A stretch of 64,000 bases of DNA from Mesotaenium endlicherianum (Eukaryota > Streptophyta > Zygnematophyceae > Zygnematales > Mesotaeniaceae), in contig WELA01004268.1 in assembly GCA_009602735.1 (NCBI GenBank), positions 1,322,363-1,386,362 on the forward strand, read 5' to 3'. Positions 1 to 10,958 of this stretch are shown piece by piece (within the stretch, counting starts at the first letter, position 1; each line of letters starts with the position of its first letter). The translations under genes and the position numbers were made by a program. Under the pieces are notes generated by a model. The model saw only the letters and a list, made by a program, of their open reading frames with translations. It was not told the origin of the DNA and did not search any database.

Positions 1-232
1 TGGTGGCTAGGTACGCGTGCTCTTGTATTGCCAGCTCAGCAGGGCCACCTTCGCAGATGGCAGGTGCCAGGTGCCAGGTGCCAGCACAGCAAGGGCACAC
101 GGGGCATGTCTCTCTGGCGAATTCTCATGGATGTACTGCTTCTTGCACGTGCAGCCCCCCTTGCCGAGCTTGCGTGCTTGCATACGTTGCTGCCGTGTGT
201 GGGCAATGATTGCCGGATGCAACGGGGCGCAG

Positions 233-2012
233 GTCAGGGCGTGGCTGGAGGAGGCACATCCGGTGGCGAGTGCGCGCGTGCTGGCCTCCCTGGTTGGCAT
301 AGACAGCCTCTGGCCCCGGCCGGTGACGCCTTCATTTGACGACAGGTGGCAGGCGGGCGGGGGGGTGGACGACTCCGAAGTGAGGCTGCACATGGAGGGC
401 GTGTTTGAGCTGGAGGAGGAGGCGCGCGCTCTGTGCAGCTGCGTGGAGGCGCTCTACACCAACGGCCCCGCTGGCGGAGGCGCCATCAGGCAGACCTGCT
501 CTCCTGGCCTGCCTGCCTGCATGCATACCTGCCTGCCTATATGCCACTTGACTTGCCGCCTGCGTTGCCAGCCAGCCCACCTTTCCGAGCTTGATCCTCC
601 ACCCCTGCCCCGCTCCACCAGCCTCCCGTCGTAAATACTCATCCTCTGGTGCGAAGGTGCCGGGCCCGACACTTGAGCGCATGCGCTGCTGCTGCTGCTG
701 TCTTTTGGCTTTTCTTTGGTGGACATGTAAGTGACTGTGCTGACTTTGCTGACTTGGCATGGAAGTGCAAGAGGGGTGCAAGTGTGCTCGATGGGCTAAC
801 AGTCGCTGCCGTGCTTGATGTGCACTGCAGAGTGGGGAGCAGCTCCGAAGTTGCTCTCACCAAGAGCTTGGTGAGTGTGCTTACGCCATCTCATCACCTG
901 CCCTCCCCTGTGAGAGCAGGCCTGCATTTCCTCCCCAAGGCTCGGCTCTGGAGACCCATTGCCCAGACTCTCACTTATTACTGCCTGCCTGTCTCAGCAG
1001 CCTTGTGCACCAAATGCACATATCCCCCCCCCCCCCCTCTCTCTCTGGCTATGCCCCATCACAAACGTCAAGAAAAGAGGCCAAGCGGTGCTCACATGTG
1101 TTATAACAGGACGCATTCATTGTTGCACTAGCATACTTCTACTGCTGCCAGTGCTACCACCAGCGTATGTGCCCCCTTAGTGGGCTGCGGCGCAGTTAGC
1201 CAGTCCACCTGCCCCTGGACCTTGTCGTGAGTTTGCACGTCCATATTTGGTCCTTGTAGTGCCCACGTGCTCCCTTTCAAACGTCGCAGGTTCCACGAGA
1301 AGCCGTCAAGTGGTTAGTGAGCTTGTCAGATTCTACGCCACTGACATCCCCTGAAGCGCGAGGGCGAGGGCAAGCCAGAGGCAGGCCCCCAGACGCCACC
1401 ACCGCGAGCTGCCACATGCCCAACTTTGCAAAGCCGTGGCGAGATCCAGAACCACCGGTGCGACACTCAGTGGCCCTCCTGCCGGCACCTGGCACTCCCG
1501 TGCCTTTGTACTCGGTAGCGCATGGACGCGCTGGAGATAAGGGCGACTGCGTCAACATCAGCCTCATACCCTTCGCACCTGAGATGCTCGGCCAGCTTGT
1601 GGCGGTTGTCACCAGGGAGTGGGTGCACAACTTGTTCAGTAAGCTGCTTTGGGGTACTCATGAAAACCTTGCAAGCGTGCACAGATTCCATGATGTGCGC
1701 AAAACGGGACATAGTGGACGCAGCCACCAGGTAGTAAAATCAGCAATGTCCTACAGAGAGAGCATAGTCCCATTGAGGCGTCCTGAGAGTGAGGGTGCTG
1801 CCGAGGTACATATTCCTCCTGGGCATCATGGTGGTGAGGCTGTCAACATTAGGCAGCTCTCGGTTAATGTATACATCCTGGAGGGCGTGAAGGCCCTTAA
1901 CATCGTCGTCAACAGCGTGCTGGATGGAGGGGTGACTCTCTCCAGGCGCCTTGACCGGCATGGGAAGACTCTTTCGGACCTCTTGCTGTCACAAAAGGTG
2001 GTCCTAAAATGA
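233..2012 (+). CDS. AtuA-like (DUF1446) protein, 3' exons; N-terminal part outside window
   Basis: Seen: exon 233-489 starts after a CAG acceptor (VRAWLEEAHP) and holds the family signature EVRLHMEGVF...VEALYTNGPAGGGAI. It ends at an AG|GC donor in phase 2. Exon 831-870 restores an Arg and reads VGSSSEVALTKSL before GTGAGT. The next exon starts at 1290 (VPREAVKW) and runs through YSVAHGRAGDKGDCVNISLI to about 1638-1653. The last exon, from about 1853-1857, reads ALNIVVNSVLDGGVTLSRRL and ends at TGA 2010-2012. Known: AtuA of bacterial acyclic-terpene utilisation defines this family; its C-terminal ferredoxin-fold domain carries the AH.R.GDKG and LN..V...LDGGVT motifs. The eukaryotic substrate is unknown. 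Inference: a host metabolic gene. Odd: the intron 490-830 would be of the GC-AG type, and the last intron's exact ends do not agree in phase by eye, so that junction is unresolved. The gene is convergent with the PLP enzyme gene, stops 328 bp apart. Confidence 0.85.
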
Positions 2013-2340
2013 GTGGACATGCTGACATCGACAGCAGGCCAGAGCTAAGAACATGCCTCGCAACTTTATCACGCTGAAAATGATAAGTAGTGCACTTGCA
2101 TAATACTCGATATATACTCAATGTCTGAGCCACCATACATCCACGGGCATCCATAATTTACTCTTCCGGCTGTATGGCCATGTGAGCAATGGGTGTGCAC
2201 ACTCCTTCAGTCACTACTCAAGGGTCTGCTCCGAAGAATTTTATGTACCCATAACAAAATTAAAATGCTAAATCGATCGACGTTCTCCTTCTCCAAATTC
2301 AAAAAAGAGTTGCCTTGACATCAACCTGTCCCTGCTTGCA
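2013..2340. other. Convergent 3' intergenic spacer
   Basis: Only 328 bp separate the stop codons of the AtuA-like gene (+) and the PLP enzyme gene (-). The spacer is AT-richer than either gene and must hold both 3' UTRs and polyadenylation signals. I recognise no other feature. Confidence 0.6.
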
Positions 2341-5300
2341 CTAGGCTTGCCTGCCAGCAGCATCCGCATTGGCATCGAGCTCGTCAAAGACTTGCAGCAC
2401 AGCATCGAGTGCAAGAGCCCAGTGAGTCCAGTGCGTGCCGCCCTGCACACCCCCGTCCCACCACCCACCAACCCATAGTCAGGCATGTTACGTCACCTCC
2501 TATCTTGTCTCCTCGCCAACAGCCCAGCAGAGACCGGCCGGTGCACTCAACTCATTTGGGCAGTCAAGCACGTGTGGGGCTTGCCCCAAGGGCTGAACAA
2601 GTTGAAGCAAAATCATGCAAAGACAGGAAGACCCACCCTCTACAATGAAACACGTACAGTCAAGTCTCGCAGCAATCAGAAAGAGAGAAAGAGAGCGCGA
2701 GACACACCTGGCAGAAGACGGCAAAGGGCTCCCTAAGAGGACCATCACACGAGAGCTCTATGGTACTGCCGTCCACAAAGGTTCCGTCCGCAAATACGAC
2801 CTGCAAACACCAAGCATACCCCGCCCCCAGCAGACCAGCCAGCCCTCTGCCACTCAGTTACTCGAGCTGGCAGACAAAGCAACTACTTCATACGCTATCT
2901 TGGTCATGCAGCCCTGCGGGGCTGGCCTTGACCTACCTCTGCGGCGGCTTCGGCATAGGTTCACTTCGCAGAGCAGGGTCATTCAACAGCAGGAGAGATA
3001 GAGAGCAAGAAAGCCACCTTTTCCAGGTTGAAGTGGTGCTGGTCAGAGGTGAGAGACGTGCGTACGCACGCATGCGGGTGAGAGACGCCTCTTCTGTACC
3101 AAGAGGTCCCTCTTTCTGCGTGACGGAGCCGTTCCAAGCATTTGAGTGGTTGGGTGGGAGGGGCTTTGCAGCAACTGGAGAGGCGGGCGGACCCACCTCG
3201 GACTCGTAACCAGAAGTGGCACCAGCTGTGGGGCGGATGTAGGAGCCCACGGGGCAGCGCTTCTGCACCGCCGCGCAAAACGCCAGCAGCTTCTCTCGGC
3301 TGCCCAGCTCCACTGCCTGCAGCACTATAGGCCGAGGGAAGGGGACTCTTAGCCGTGCTCCTTAAGAGCATGCACGCATGCAAGCACACATCCCAGCACC
3401 ATTGAGAAGCTGCTGACATGCTCAACGGCATAACCTAAGGAGGGAGGTAGGTAGGGCAGGAGGGAGTGAAAGAGAGAGAAAAAGGGAGAGAGACATTTGG
3501 GGGGGGAGGGACGCAGTCCCCAATTCCTGATGACCCAAGCGATTGTACAAGGCTGTGAAGCAACAGCAGCAGCAGCAGGCCCAACAGCTCGGGGTTTGCC
3601 GAGGAGGAGTGCGGACCTGGATGATGTCATGGCGGCGCACTCGCGGGGGAGGGTGCAGCACGAAGCCTCGGGCACTCATCACCTGCGCTATCAGCAGGCT
3701 GCCCTGCTCCGCCCCCGCGCCCAACCCCCCATGCTCCGCAGCCACTCTCAGATCGCTCACATGAATACACAAGGTGAAGCGTGCAAAAAGACCCACTTGG
3801 AATACGGGGGGGCGAGGCGCAAGTTCGGCCAGCAACTGCCCTGGCACTCTCACCTACAGAGCAAGCGAGCGCAAAGAGACCCGGCAGCATCAAAGGGAAA
3901 AAGCACCAGCCAAGAGCCACGGTAGGGGTGAGGATCAACGGTGCAAGAGCAGGTTCTGCCAGTAGGCAAGGAGAGGGAAGGGCAGGGCAGGGGCAGCAGC
4001 AGGGGCAGCAGCAGGGGCAGCAGCATGAGGGGGTGGGGGGTGGTGGCACACCTTGATGGCTTCGCCCACCACCTGTGGCGCCAGGAACAGCCCCTGCAGC
4101 AGCAGCCGCATGGTGTCCCCCGTCGTGGCGCCCGCCTCCAGCCCTATACCGGGCGCCGCCAGCCGCGCAGCCGCCGCCTCCACCCACCTCTCCTTGCCCG
4201 CCACATAGCCACCGCATGGCGCGATCGTGCCCCCTGGGTTCTTGATCAGGCTGCCTGCCATCAGATCCGCGCCCTGGCGTGACAACGCACCCCCCCAACT
4301 CCCACCCGCTGCCCGTGAGCGAAGAGATGCCCGCAAGGCGCCACTTGTCAACTGGCCACCGGGCTCGTCGTGCCTTCCGAGCTGAAGGCAGCAACAAGCA
4401 CCCAGCAGCAGGGGCGGCAGCAGCAAGTGCTGAAGGCGGCGGTGGCAGCCCCGAGAGCAATGCTTCTCCTGCATGCCGCTACAATTTTTACCACGGGTAG
4501 CAGACGGATAAAAAAAGCAGCCATGATCGGCACATCCACACTCTCGGGTTTCAGCCAGGGTGGGGGTAGGCATGGGGAGCACACCACAGCCGTGGGCTCC
4601 AGGGTGTCCACAAACTCTCCGTAGCAGTTGTCCACCACAATGATGCACTCTGGGTTTTGCTCCTGCGCTCACGCCCGCCACCCCCACCCCCATTACTCCA
4701 CGTCAGGCTGGGAGGGGGGGAATGAAGGGGGCAGCCTTCAGCCCCAAATGATGATTGCAGAGGGGGGATCGGGCCACCCTCGGCCCGCAGATGAGAGCAC
4801 CAGGAGTGGCTGACACTGCTGCGGCGAGTCAGGTGAACCCAGACCCCCTCAATTCCGAACCCTGTCGCTAGAAGAGGAGCGAGCCCTAGAGCGGCCGGGC
4901 CCTGAGAAGCTGCAAGAACAAGGAACATGTGAGCCCCAAGGCCTCTGGCCCCTTTCCTAGCATAGGTCCACCGGGGCCCTGAGGGCGAGTGGAGGGGAGG
5001 AGGGGGAGGGGGGGCCGAGAGAAGGGACCTTGATGGCGGAGATGGCGCGGCGGATGTCGGGAATGGTGAGTGTCTTGCGCAGCGAGTAGCCGCACGAGCG
5101 CTGGATGAGCGCGCACCGCGTAGCGGGCCGCACCGCGCTGCCCAGGGCCTCAAAATCCACGCCCCCGTCCTCTGCCAGCTGCGGCGCCAACAGCAGCAGC
5201 AGCAGCAGCAAGGGAGGTGTGTGAGCAGCTGGCGCACTTACTTAATGAGCAGCGACTTGGCCTGCCAAAAGCCTGGGGCTTTGTGGAGCTCGCAGACTAG

Positions 5301-7895
5301 CCTCAAAAACGATGCACGTGCACCTCACAGGCAGGCAGGAGGATGCAGAGGGGAGCTGCGTGCAAGCCAGTAAGATTGCTCAAGGAAGTGCAAAGAAGGG
5401 AAGGAATGAGGGAAAGCGGGAAGGGGGAAGGGGGGAAGGGGAGGGAGGGGGGGGTTTTGCAGCTCACAGGCAGCACGCGGTACGAGACGCCGAACTCCTT
5501 GAGAGAGCCGTGGCCAGGCGTCCCCCGCAGCCCTATGACCTCCTCCAGCGTGTCATACGGCGCACCTGCCACTGCCAGCAGCTGCCACTTGTCAATCAGT
5601 TCTAGCGTGCCACCCCACACATGGCTCCAACACCTTGTGCAGGCAGAGAACTGGATGCAGGTGCACCCAGCCCACGAGCCACCTTCCCCCCTCACACACG
5701 CTAAGAGAGACACAGAAGGGGAGATGGATCACACCATCATCCTCTGACGAATGGTCCACATCCCCCTTTTTCTCCACTCCCCTTCCCTCTCCAACCGCCG
5801 CGGCAGCAGCAACGAGGCAACCACCCCATCCCATCCCACCAGTACTCTCTGACAGCACCTCCACAAAGCACACGCATGGCAACCTTAGCAACCTGGAGAG
5901 GGACAGAGCCCCACGGCCAAGAGTTCATGCAGACGTGCTGGGTTGGGACCACTCTGCGGCAGCCCTGCGAAGGCCTCCTGCCATTAGATTAGACCTGGAC
6001 TTGGTGGGGGCAGGCAGGGGGCAGAGAAGGGCCCGTCCAGCCCCTCATGTGCGCATGGGCCTCGGATTGGAGCAGCCGCGGCTGGAGAGGCTGATAGGGT
6101 ACTGAATGTTGGCCAACGGCACCTCCTGCCATGCCCGGCCCCTGCTTTGCGGGACCAAGTGCAGCCGGTGACCAGAGGAAGAAGGAGGTTTGGGAGGGAG
6201 GGAGGGAGGGAGGGAGGGAGGGGTGAGAGGTGGCACCTCATCGCCAGGGCGCAGCACGGCATAAAGGGCACACGCGATGGCATGTGTCCCCGAGAAAAAC
6301 TGTATCCCCCACCCTCATCAGGATTCCCAGACCCCATTACCCGACGCACGTATGCCATTAGGCCGACAGCTGGGTACGCGATTGAAGCATGCACAGATGA
6401 GCAAGGCTCGCAGGTAGCAGCTTGCGCTCACTCTCGCTCGACTTCGGTGGCGGGAGGTGCCTTTATAAAGACCACAGGATGGCTGGTGCCTTGCGGTGGC
6501 AGAGCAGCCACCACGCGTTTGGGCAGGTGGGCTTCTCGTCATGCGTTGTCAAAACACGTCGCTTTTCTACGTTTTTTCTATTGCCAGGCCTCTCCCAAAC
6601 AAGGATGAATTGCCTTGTGTCAGCGTTATAATCATCCTCCCCTCCCTTCCTTTCTACCAGCCCTACTCTGTTACAACTGTAAAGTGGGCCTGCCAAAACC
6701 TGACAGCCAAATTTGAGAGATGGGGGGTGAGGGGGAGGGAGGGAGGAAAGCATTGCGGGGGACAAAGAGCGGAAGATGGAGGGAGGATGGGAGGGTGCGA
6801 ATAAGGGAAGGAGAGGCCCAAACCTGGGAGCGCACGCAGGCAGCCTCGGCCTGCACGAGGCTGGCAAACGCGGTGTCCAGGGCCTGTCGCCCGCCTGCGT
6901 CGTTGTGCCCGTACCCTGTGGTGCCCGCAAAGTGCTGCGCAAACATCCGCCCCCTTCCCCCACAATGAAAAACCTCATCAAGAGAGATCCTCTGCCCTGC
7001 TGCGGGCTGCGTGAGGTGCCAACAAAGAAGCTAGCAGCGGGCCTGTTTGCTGCCCAGAGTATGTACACACGTAACTGTGCAGGGAGCATGGGGAGTGAGG
7101 TGCGCCAATATGAGAGGGTATTTGCAACATAACAATCACATGCAGCATGTTCCAGCCTCTGTTTGAAGTCCTGAGCCCTGGGTCCTGGGCCCTAAGCCCT
7201 AAGCCCTGAGCCTAGCCCTGCAGTGCTGCCCATGCTGCCCGCATTCCCTGGAGCCAGTCCGAGGCTTCCACGACAACTGCTGCTTTTCTCTCTTAACCAT
7301 ACTAGCAACCACTGAGCTAGCCCCCCCCCCCCCCCCCCCCCNNNNNNNNNNNNNNNNNNNNNNNNNNNNNNNNNNNNNNNNNNNNNNNNNNNNNNNNNNN
7401 NNNNNNNNNNNNNNNNNNNNNNNNNNNNNNNNNNNNNNNNNNNNNNNNNNNNNNNNNNNNNNNNNNNNNNNNNNNNNNNNNNNNNNNNNNNNNNNNNNNN
7501 NNNNNNNNNNNNNNNNNNNNNNNNNNNNNNNNNNNNNNNNNNNNNNCCCCCCCCCCCCACCCACCACTGAGGCAAGGCATCTGGCATCCAGGGGAGCAGC
7601 CAGGTCATTGTTATATGCTCCTTGTGAGTTCTATACTGTGCGTCAAGCACATGCAGAGAGAGGTAGCAAGGCTGCCCCTATCGCAGTCATTGGTCCAGGG
7701 TTGCACCACCCCGGTATTCTCAGGGCCACAATGTCAGAGGATTTCGAGCTGTGTGGGGTGGATGAAAGTGATGGCATGTACATGGGAGCCAACTCTGGCA
7801 GCGGAGTACGCCCGAAGTACTCGGTCCAGGTTGTGGGCCACCATGCAATCTACGGCTGCAAAGTCCTTCTGCAGAAGCTCTGCTGCCTTGGCCAC
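2341..7895 (-). CDS. Aluminium-resistance/methionine gamma-lyase-like PLP enzyme (Alu_resist family), 11 exons
   Basis: Exons from 5' to 3': 7782-7895, 6824-6934, 6237-6299, 5468-5581, 5029-5178, 4585-4662, 4052-4273, 3617-3703, 3197-3316, 2708-2800, 2341-2442 (stop TAG). Each length is a multiple of three, every intron is phase 0, and each junction reads GT...AG. The exons encode about 417 residues, the usual full family length. Motifs in order: HFAGTTGYGHND; FFSGTHAIACALYAVLRPGD; AGAPYDTLEEVIGLRG; LIQRSCGYSLR; VVDNCYGEFVDTLEPTAV; GADLMAGSLIKNPGGTIAP, whose Lys is the expected PLP Schiff-base residue; APGIGLEAG; GTFVDGSTIEL; GGTHWTHWALALDAVL. Known: fold-type I PLP enzymes related to cystathionine beta-lyase and methionine gamma-lyase, common in cyanobacteria and Firmicutes. 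Inference: the sequence looks cyanobacterial in style, so plastid origin and location are likely. No in-frame Met precedes the first listed exon, so the 5' end lies upstream (see 8024-8706). An internal Met at 6946 is intronic. Confidence 0.92.
3983..4026. repeat. GGGCAGCAGCA minisatellite in an intron
   Basis: Three to four copies of an 11-bp unit (GGGCAGCAGCA) lie in the intron between the PLP-enzyme exons 4052-4273 and 3617-3703. Similar CAG/CTG runs occur in other introns of the GC-rich ends of the window, for example around 5193-5212. Confidence 0.8.
6188..6222. repeat. (GGGA)n simple repeat
   Basis: A run of about eight GGGA units immediately 3' (on the minus strand) of the short exon 6237-6299 of the PLP enzyme gene. 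Purine-rich tracts of this kind also occur near 3440-3500, 4985-5025, 5400-5460 and 6720-6800, all in introns of the same gene. Confidence 0.8.
7165..7215. repeat. Short CCCTAAG-like degenerate repeat
   Basis: A few imperfect copies of a CCCTAAG/CCCTGAG heptamer lie in the first large intron of the PLP enzyme gene. It resembles the plant telomere unit CCCTAAA only loosely and is too short to be a telomere. Confidence 0.5.
7342..7546. other. Assembly gap (N run) bounded by poly-C
   Basis: About 205 N bases flanked by a 21-base C tract on the left and a 12-base C tract on the right. The gap lies in the intron between PLP-enzyme exons 7782-7895 and 6824-6934. The exons on both sides belong to one protein, so the join itself is probably right. 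The unread part is likely a C/G homopolymer or similar low-complexity DNA. Confidence 0.95.
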
Positions 7896-8023
7896 CTGCC
7901 AGCCCTCCAGTGTAAGGCATCAGGTGACATCTTATGCCCATACGTGTACGAGTGTGTGAGAGAAACTGCGAAATCAACAGTCGCACATGCAAGTGCGGAC
8001 TAGTGTAAGCCTCAAAAGATCAC

Positions 8024-8706
8024 TTCTTGCACTGGACCAGGATGCTCCTCCTTGGAGCGGAAGTTCAGCTGATGTCTATATTACAACAGGCAGTTAGAAG
8101 GCCTCAGTCTTTTTTCTACACCTCCTTCAATTGCCTCTTGAGGTAATTTTTCACCACCAGGAAACATATGTGGCTTACATTTCTCACGTAGAAGTCATAT
8201 AGAAGCTCCATGTGGTGGACTTCCGTCACTCCCTACCATGCCACCATTCTTGCTACACTGTATGCCACTACCAAGAATGGTCGCTGATCAACGCAACCTG
8301 TAAATTTAAACAAGAAATTTCTCACCTCAACCGAGTAAGGAAGACCTGCAGCACTCTCTTGCCAGTCCTCATACGCATCAGAAGGAAGCTCATCGGATAC
8401 CGCAGGCTTGCTCTCACTAGCTACATTAGTGTACGAAGAGGCTGCCGCACAAACTAAAGCTCGATATCTTAAAGCTTGAGCAGGACAAGGAAAGAGGGAG
8501 TTGGAAGTGGCAGCTGAACTGATAAGTCTCGCTCCAGGTCTTCCTAGGTGAACATTACTACATCCTGCTTCTTTAGAATTTATGACCAAAGGCAAAACCT
8601 CGCACGGTAATACGTTTCGTTGTCTGCCTACAAGTGATTCGCCTGTCAAACGTACAAGAAGCTCTTTGCCCGAAACAAAAGCGAGCGTGCATGATTGGCC
8701 ATTCAT
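8024..8706 (-). CDS. Probable plastid-targeting 5' exons (of the PLP enzyme gene, or of a separate small gene)
   Basis: Three exons fit with phase 0 throughout: 8326-8706 (Met at 8706, or 8799 if the upstream Met is used), 8179-8232, and 8024-8068. The first ends in LPYSVE before GTGAGA; the second is GVTEVHHMELLYDFYVRN before GTAAGC; the third begins LNFRSKEEHPGPVQE. The first 90 residues are rich in Ser, Ala and Arg and poor in acidic residues, like a chloroplast transit peptide. If exon 3 ends at GAA|GTGATC (a weak donor), a 128-bp intron leads in frame into the first PLP-enzyme exon at 7895, which itself has no start codon. If it does not splice there, the frame stops at 8012-8014 and gives a separate protein of about 163 residues. 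I favour one gene because all its introns are then phase 0. I recognise no domain in the extra 160 residues. Confidence 0.5.
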
Positions 8707-8799
8707 CGTAAGATGTGCAAAGCTGATCTGTTCTGTATTTAGCACGTCGTCTCCTTCACTCGGAAGCCTTCCATGCGCTATCACTTCAGTGCCGCGCAC

Positions 8800-10157
8800 A
8801 CTTTATTATGCTCAAAATGATTCAGCAATTCCCAATTTTCTCATTCCAACGATTGATGCTCGATTTCCTGTGAAGGTATCCAAAACAAATTGGAGAGAAC
8901 TATAGAGCATATAGAGCGATACTTCTGGATAATCTAAAAACTTTTTTGAATATCTCCTCAGTCTCCTCTCCTCATTTTTGTTGGTCATTAACCAATCATG
9001 GCCATAGTACAAATGCTGAAAGACGGCGTGACCGCGTATTTAGGAGCTCCGATAATATTGGATAACATTTTTCCCGAATGTAAATTCTCCCCGATGCTCC
9101 TCCAAACGACTCCCCAACTAGCCTCAAGTATCGATTTCAAATGCTTACTAAAGGTTCCACTAAAGTATATAGGCTTTTGTGGTATTACTAGTAGCTTCTC
9201 GCGCATCATGAGCCTTCTAACTTTGTAATCACCTAGTACATACCCTACGAAATAATTAATTTCATTAAAATAAATCACAAACATGTAGTCACAAACCCGC
9301 ACGAGACATAAGATTAAATACTTCAGCAATTCTGTAATCAAAACCCCCTGTGCCTCCGTATGATCGATCTTACCCCACATTGGGCACAACATGTTTCTCC
9401 CCGTATCACCCAGTGCCCAGTATCCACCAGTATCACCCATTTCCCAGATTCGCTGCCGCTTTTATGCAAGTACGAAGTGTCGCGGCTCACCTCCATACAC
9501 ACGAATTCAATATCTCGTACCTAAGTGAGCTGCACTAACGCTTGGTATCTATGTAGTATCAGTCCTCTTCAACGAGTCAGGAGTTAATCGCAAGGTGTCT
9601 AGAGAGGAGGCCAATTTTCTATCAGGAGACGTAGTATACTTGAAAAGTTGGTCTTCTGTGGGGACAGATACGGGAACATACAACTTAATCTGCTGCACTG
9701 GAGTACTCTCCTCCTCTTCTCTTCTTCTCCTCTTCTCCTTTTCTCACCGTCTCTCTCATATTTCAGCATAACCAGGTTCTTGGTTAGAGGTTTCCGTCAG
9801 ACATATATGCGTCTTCTCTGGAATCTTAACATATCCCCTACTTCTGTCTTTGGGCTTCACTTGAAGTTGGCAGTCCCGGCAAAGCAATTGTAACTTTCGC
9901 CGCCGTCAGGAGTCCGACATGGTTTCCGTTGTCAGCATCAGCAGCGAGGTAGCTCATCTCCGGATGTCGTCTGTTTCTTTACTCTTTAGGTTCCTGTGTT
10001 CAGGTCTGCCCCCGAGATGAGGTCGCCAGTCTGTATTGGCGAGTATTGCTTTGAAAATGTTTGCAGTATGTATCTGTTGCTGTATTTGTGCAGTAGACAC
10101 GACCTTATCACATAAGTTCACCTTCTATTATTCTGACGATTAGCATCTTATCACTTA
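8800..10157. other. Intergenic region, no gene recognised
   Basis: About 1.36 kb between the divergent 5' ends of the minus-strand plastid-type exons and the IF-1 gene, so both promoters should lie here. An ATG at 9919 begins MVSVVSISSE followed by a possible GTAGCT donor and could be a first exon of the IF-1 gene; I cannot confirm it. A T/C-rich stretch lies at about 9705-9760. Open frames here show no family resemblance. Confidence 0.4.
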
Positions 10158-10958
10158 TTGCATGCAATTGCATATTCCAGTTTTCCTCCTCGTGGACCTG
10201 GATGGACGGGGCATGATCACTACTGTGATATTAGCTTATCATTTAATGGACTGGCAGTTGCACTTACTTGCCTTTCCGTGCATGAACGCTATCGTGGCAT
10301 TGGAAGCAGCCAGGTGCAGCGTGGTGTAAGGACTGTGCATTGTAACGGGTTATTGATAGGTAATTACTTATGGAAACTACGTTTTGCTTGCGCCGTCCTT
10401 GAGCAGGTTGTTGGCTTGCTGCCTTCCCTCTGTCAGCCAATAGCGGTCACATCTAGACACTGTGCCTCACCAGCATTGGCAGTTCAGACAAGAAGCTTAA
10501 GGCTAACACCACATTCTGATAGAAGTCCTGGTATTCGTAGCACTTCCCATGGGGCAGCCGGTCTGTATTCAAGCAGTGCTGCTTTTTTTAGTGGAAGTAG
10601 AGGAGCAAATTTACAAGTACCAACAGAAGGGGTAAAGCAGCACATGGTTATGCAGCGTCATGTTGTGAAGGCTGCTAAGGCACCAGTAGTCAGTAGCCCT
10701 CCTGCTGCAAAGCCACCAGTGCAGAAGAAGCAAAACTTGATTGAGATGGAGGGGATTGTGTTTGAGGCGCTTCCCAATGCCTTCTTTCGCGTCAACCTGG
10801 ATAATGGTTGTCAAGTGCTTGCTCATATATCTGGGAAAGTTAGGAAGAACTATATCCGAGTTCTGCTTGGAGATAAGGTTAGGGTAGAAATTAGTCCTTA
10901 TGACTTGAGCAAGGGTCGCATAACATACAGGCATCGCAACAGGGCCCAGCCTACTTAG
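10158..10958 (+). CDS. infA: Translation initiation factor IF-1, nuclear copy of plastid type
   Basis: The last 75 or so residues (about 10731-10955) are a complete S1/OB-fold IF-1: [20 protein letters not shown], then [20 protein letters not shown], then [18 protein letters not shown], stop TAG. IF-1 binds the 30S A site with IF-2 and IF-3 during initiation. The wording LIEMEG...[13 protein letters not shown]...[12 protein letters not shown] is cyanobacterial/plastid in style, so the product probably acts in the chloroplast (a mitochondrial role is not excluded). The open frame carries about 190 residues in front. The part from roughly residue 100 onward, Ser/Arg/Ala-rich (for example [20 protein letters not shown]), suits a transit peptide, but the first 100 residues may be intron or leader, so the true start is uncertain. 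Convergent with the DUF455 gene; the stops are 500 bp apart. Confidence 0.85.
   Translation: MHAIAYSSFPPRGPGWTGHDHYCDISLSFNGLAVALTCLSVHERYRGIGSSQVQRGVRTVHCNGLLIGNYLWKLRFACAVLEQVVGLLPSLCQPIAVTSRHCASPALAVQTRSLRLTPHSDRSPGIRSTSHGAAGLYSSSAAFFSGSRGANLQVPTEGVKQHMVMQRHVVKAAKAPVVSSPPAAKPPVQKKQNLIEMEGIVFEALPNAFFRVNLDNGCQVLAHISGKVRKNYIRVLLGDKVRVEISPYDLSKGRITYRHRNRAQPT

Noticed and set aside
332-781. Minus-strand open frames opposite the AtuA-like exons
   Set aside because: Antisense shadows of a GC-rich coding exon. The plus strand carries the family motifs.
6671-6946. Met at 6946 as start of the PLP enzyme
   Set aside because: The exon begins at 6934 after a CAG acceptor, and family-type sequence upstream (exon 7782-7895) joins it in phase. 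The Met is intronic.
7165-7215. Possible interstitial telomere repeat
   Set aside because: Only a few imperfect heptamers, CCCTAAG rather than CCCTAAA, inside an intron of a real gene.
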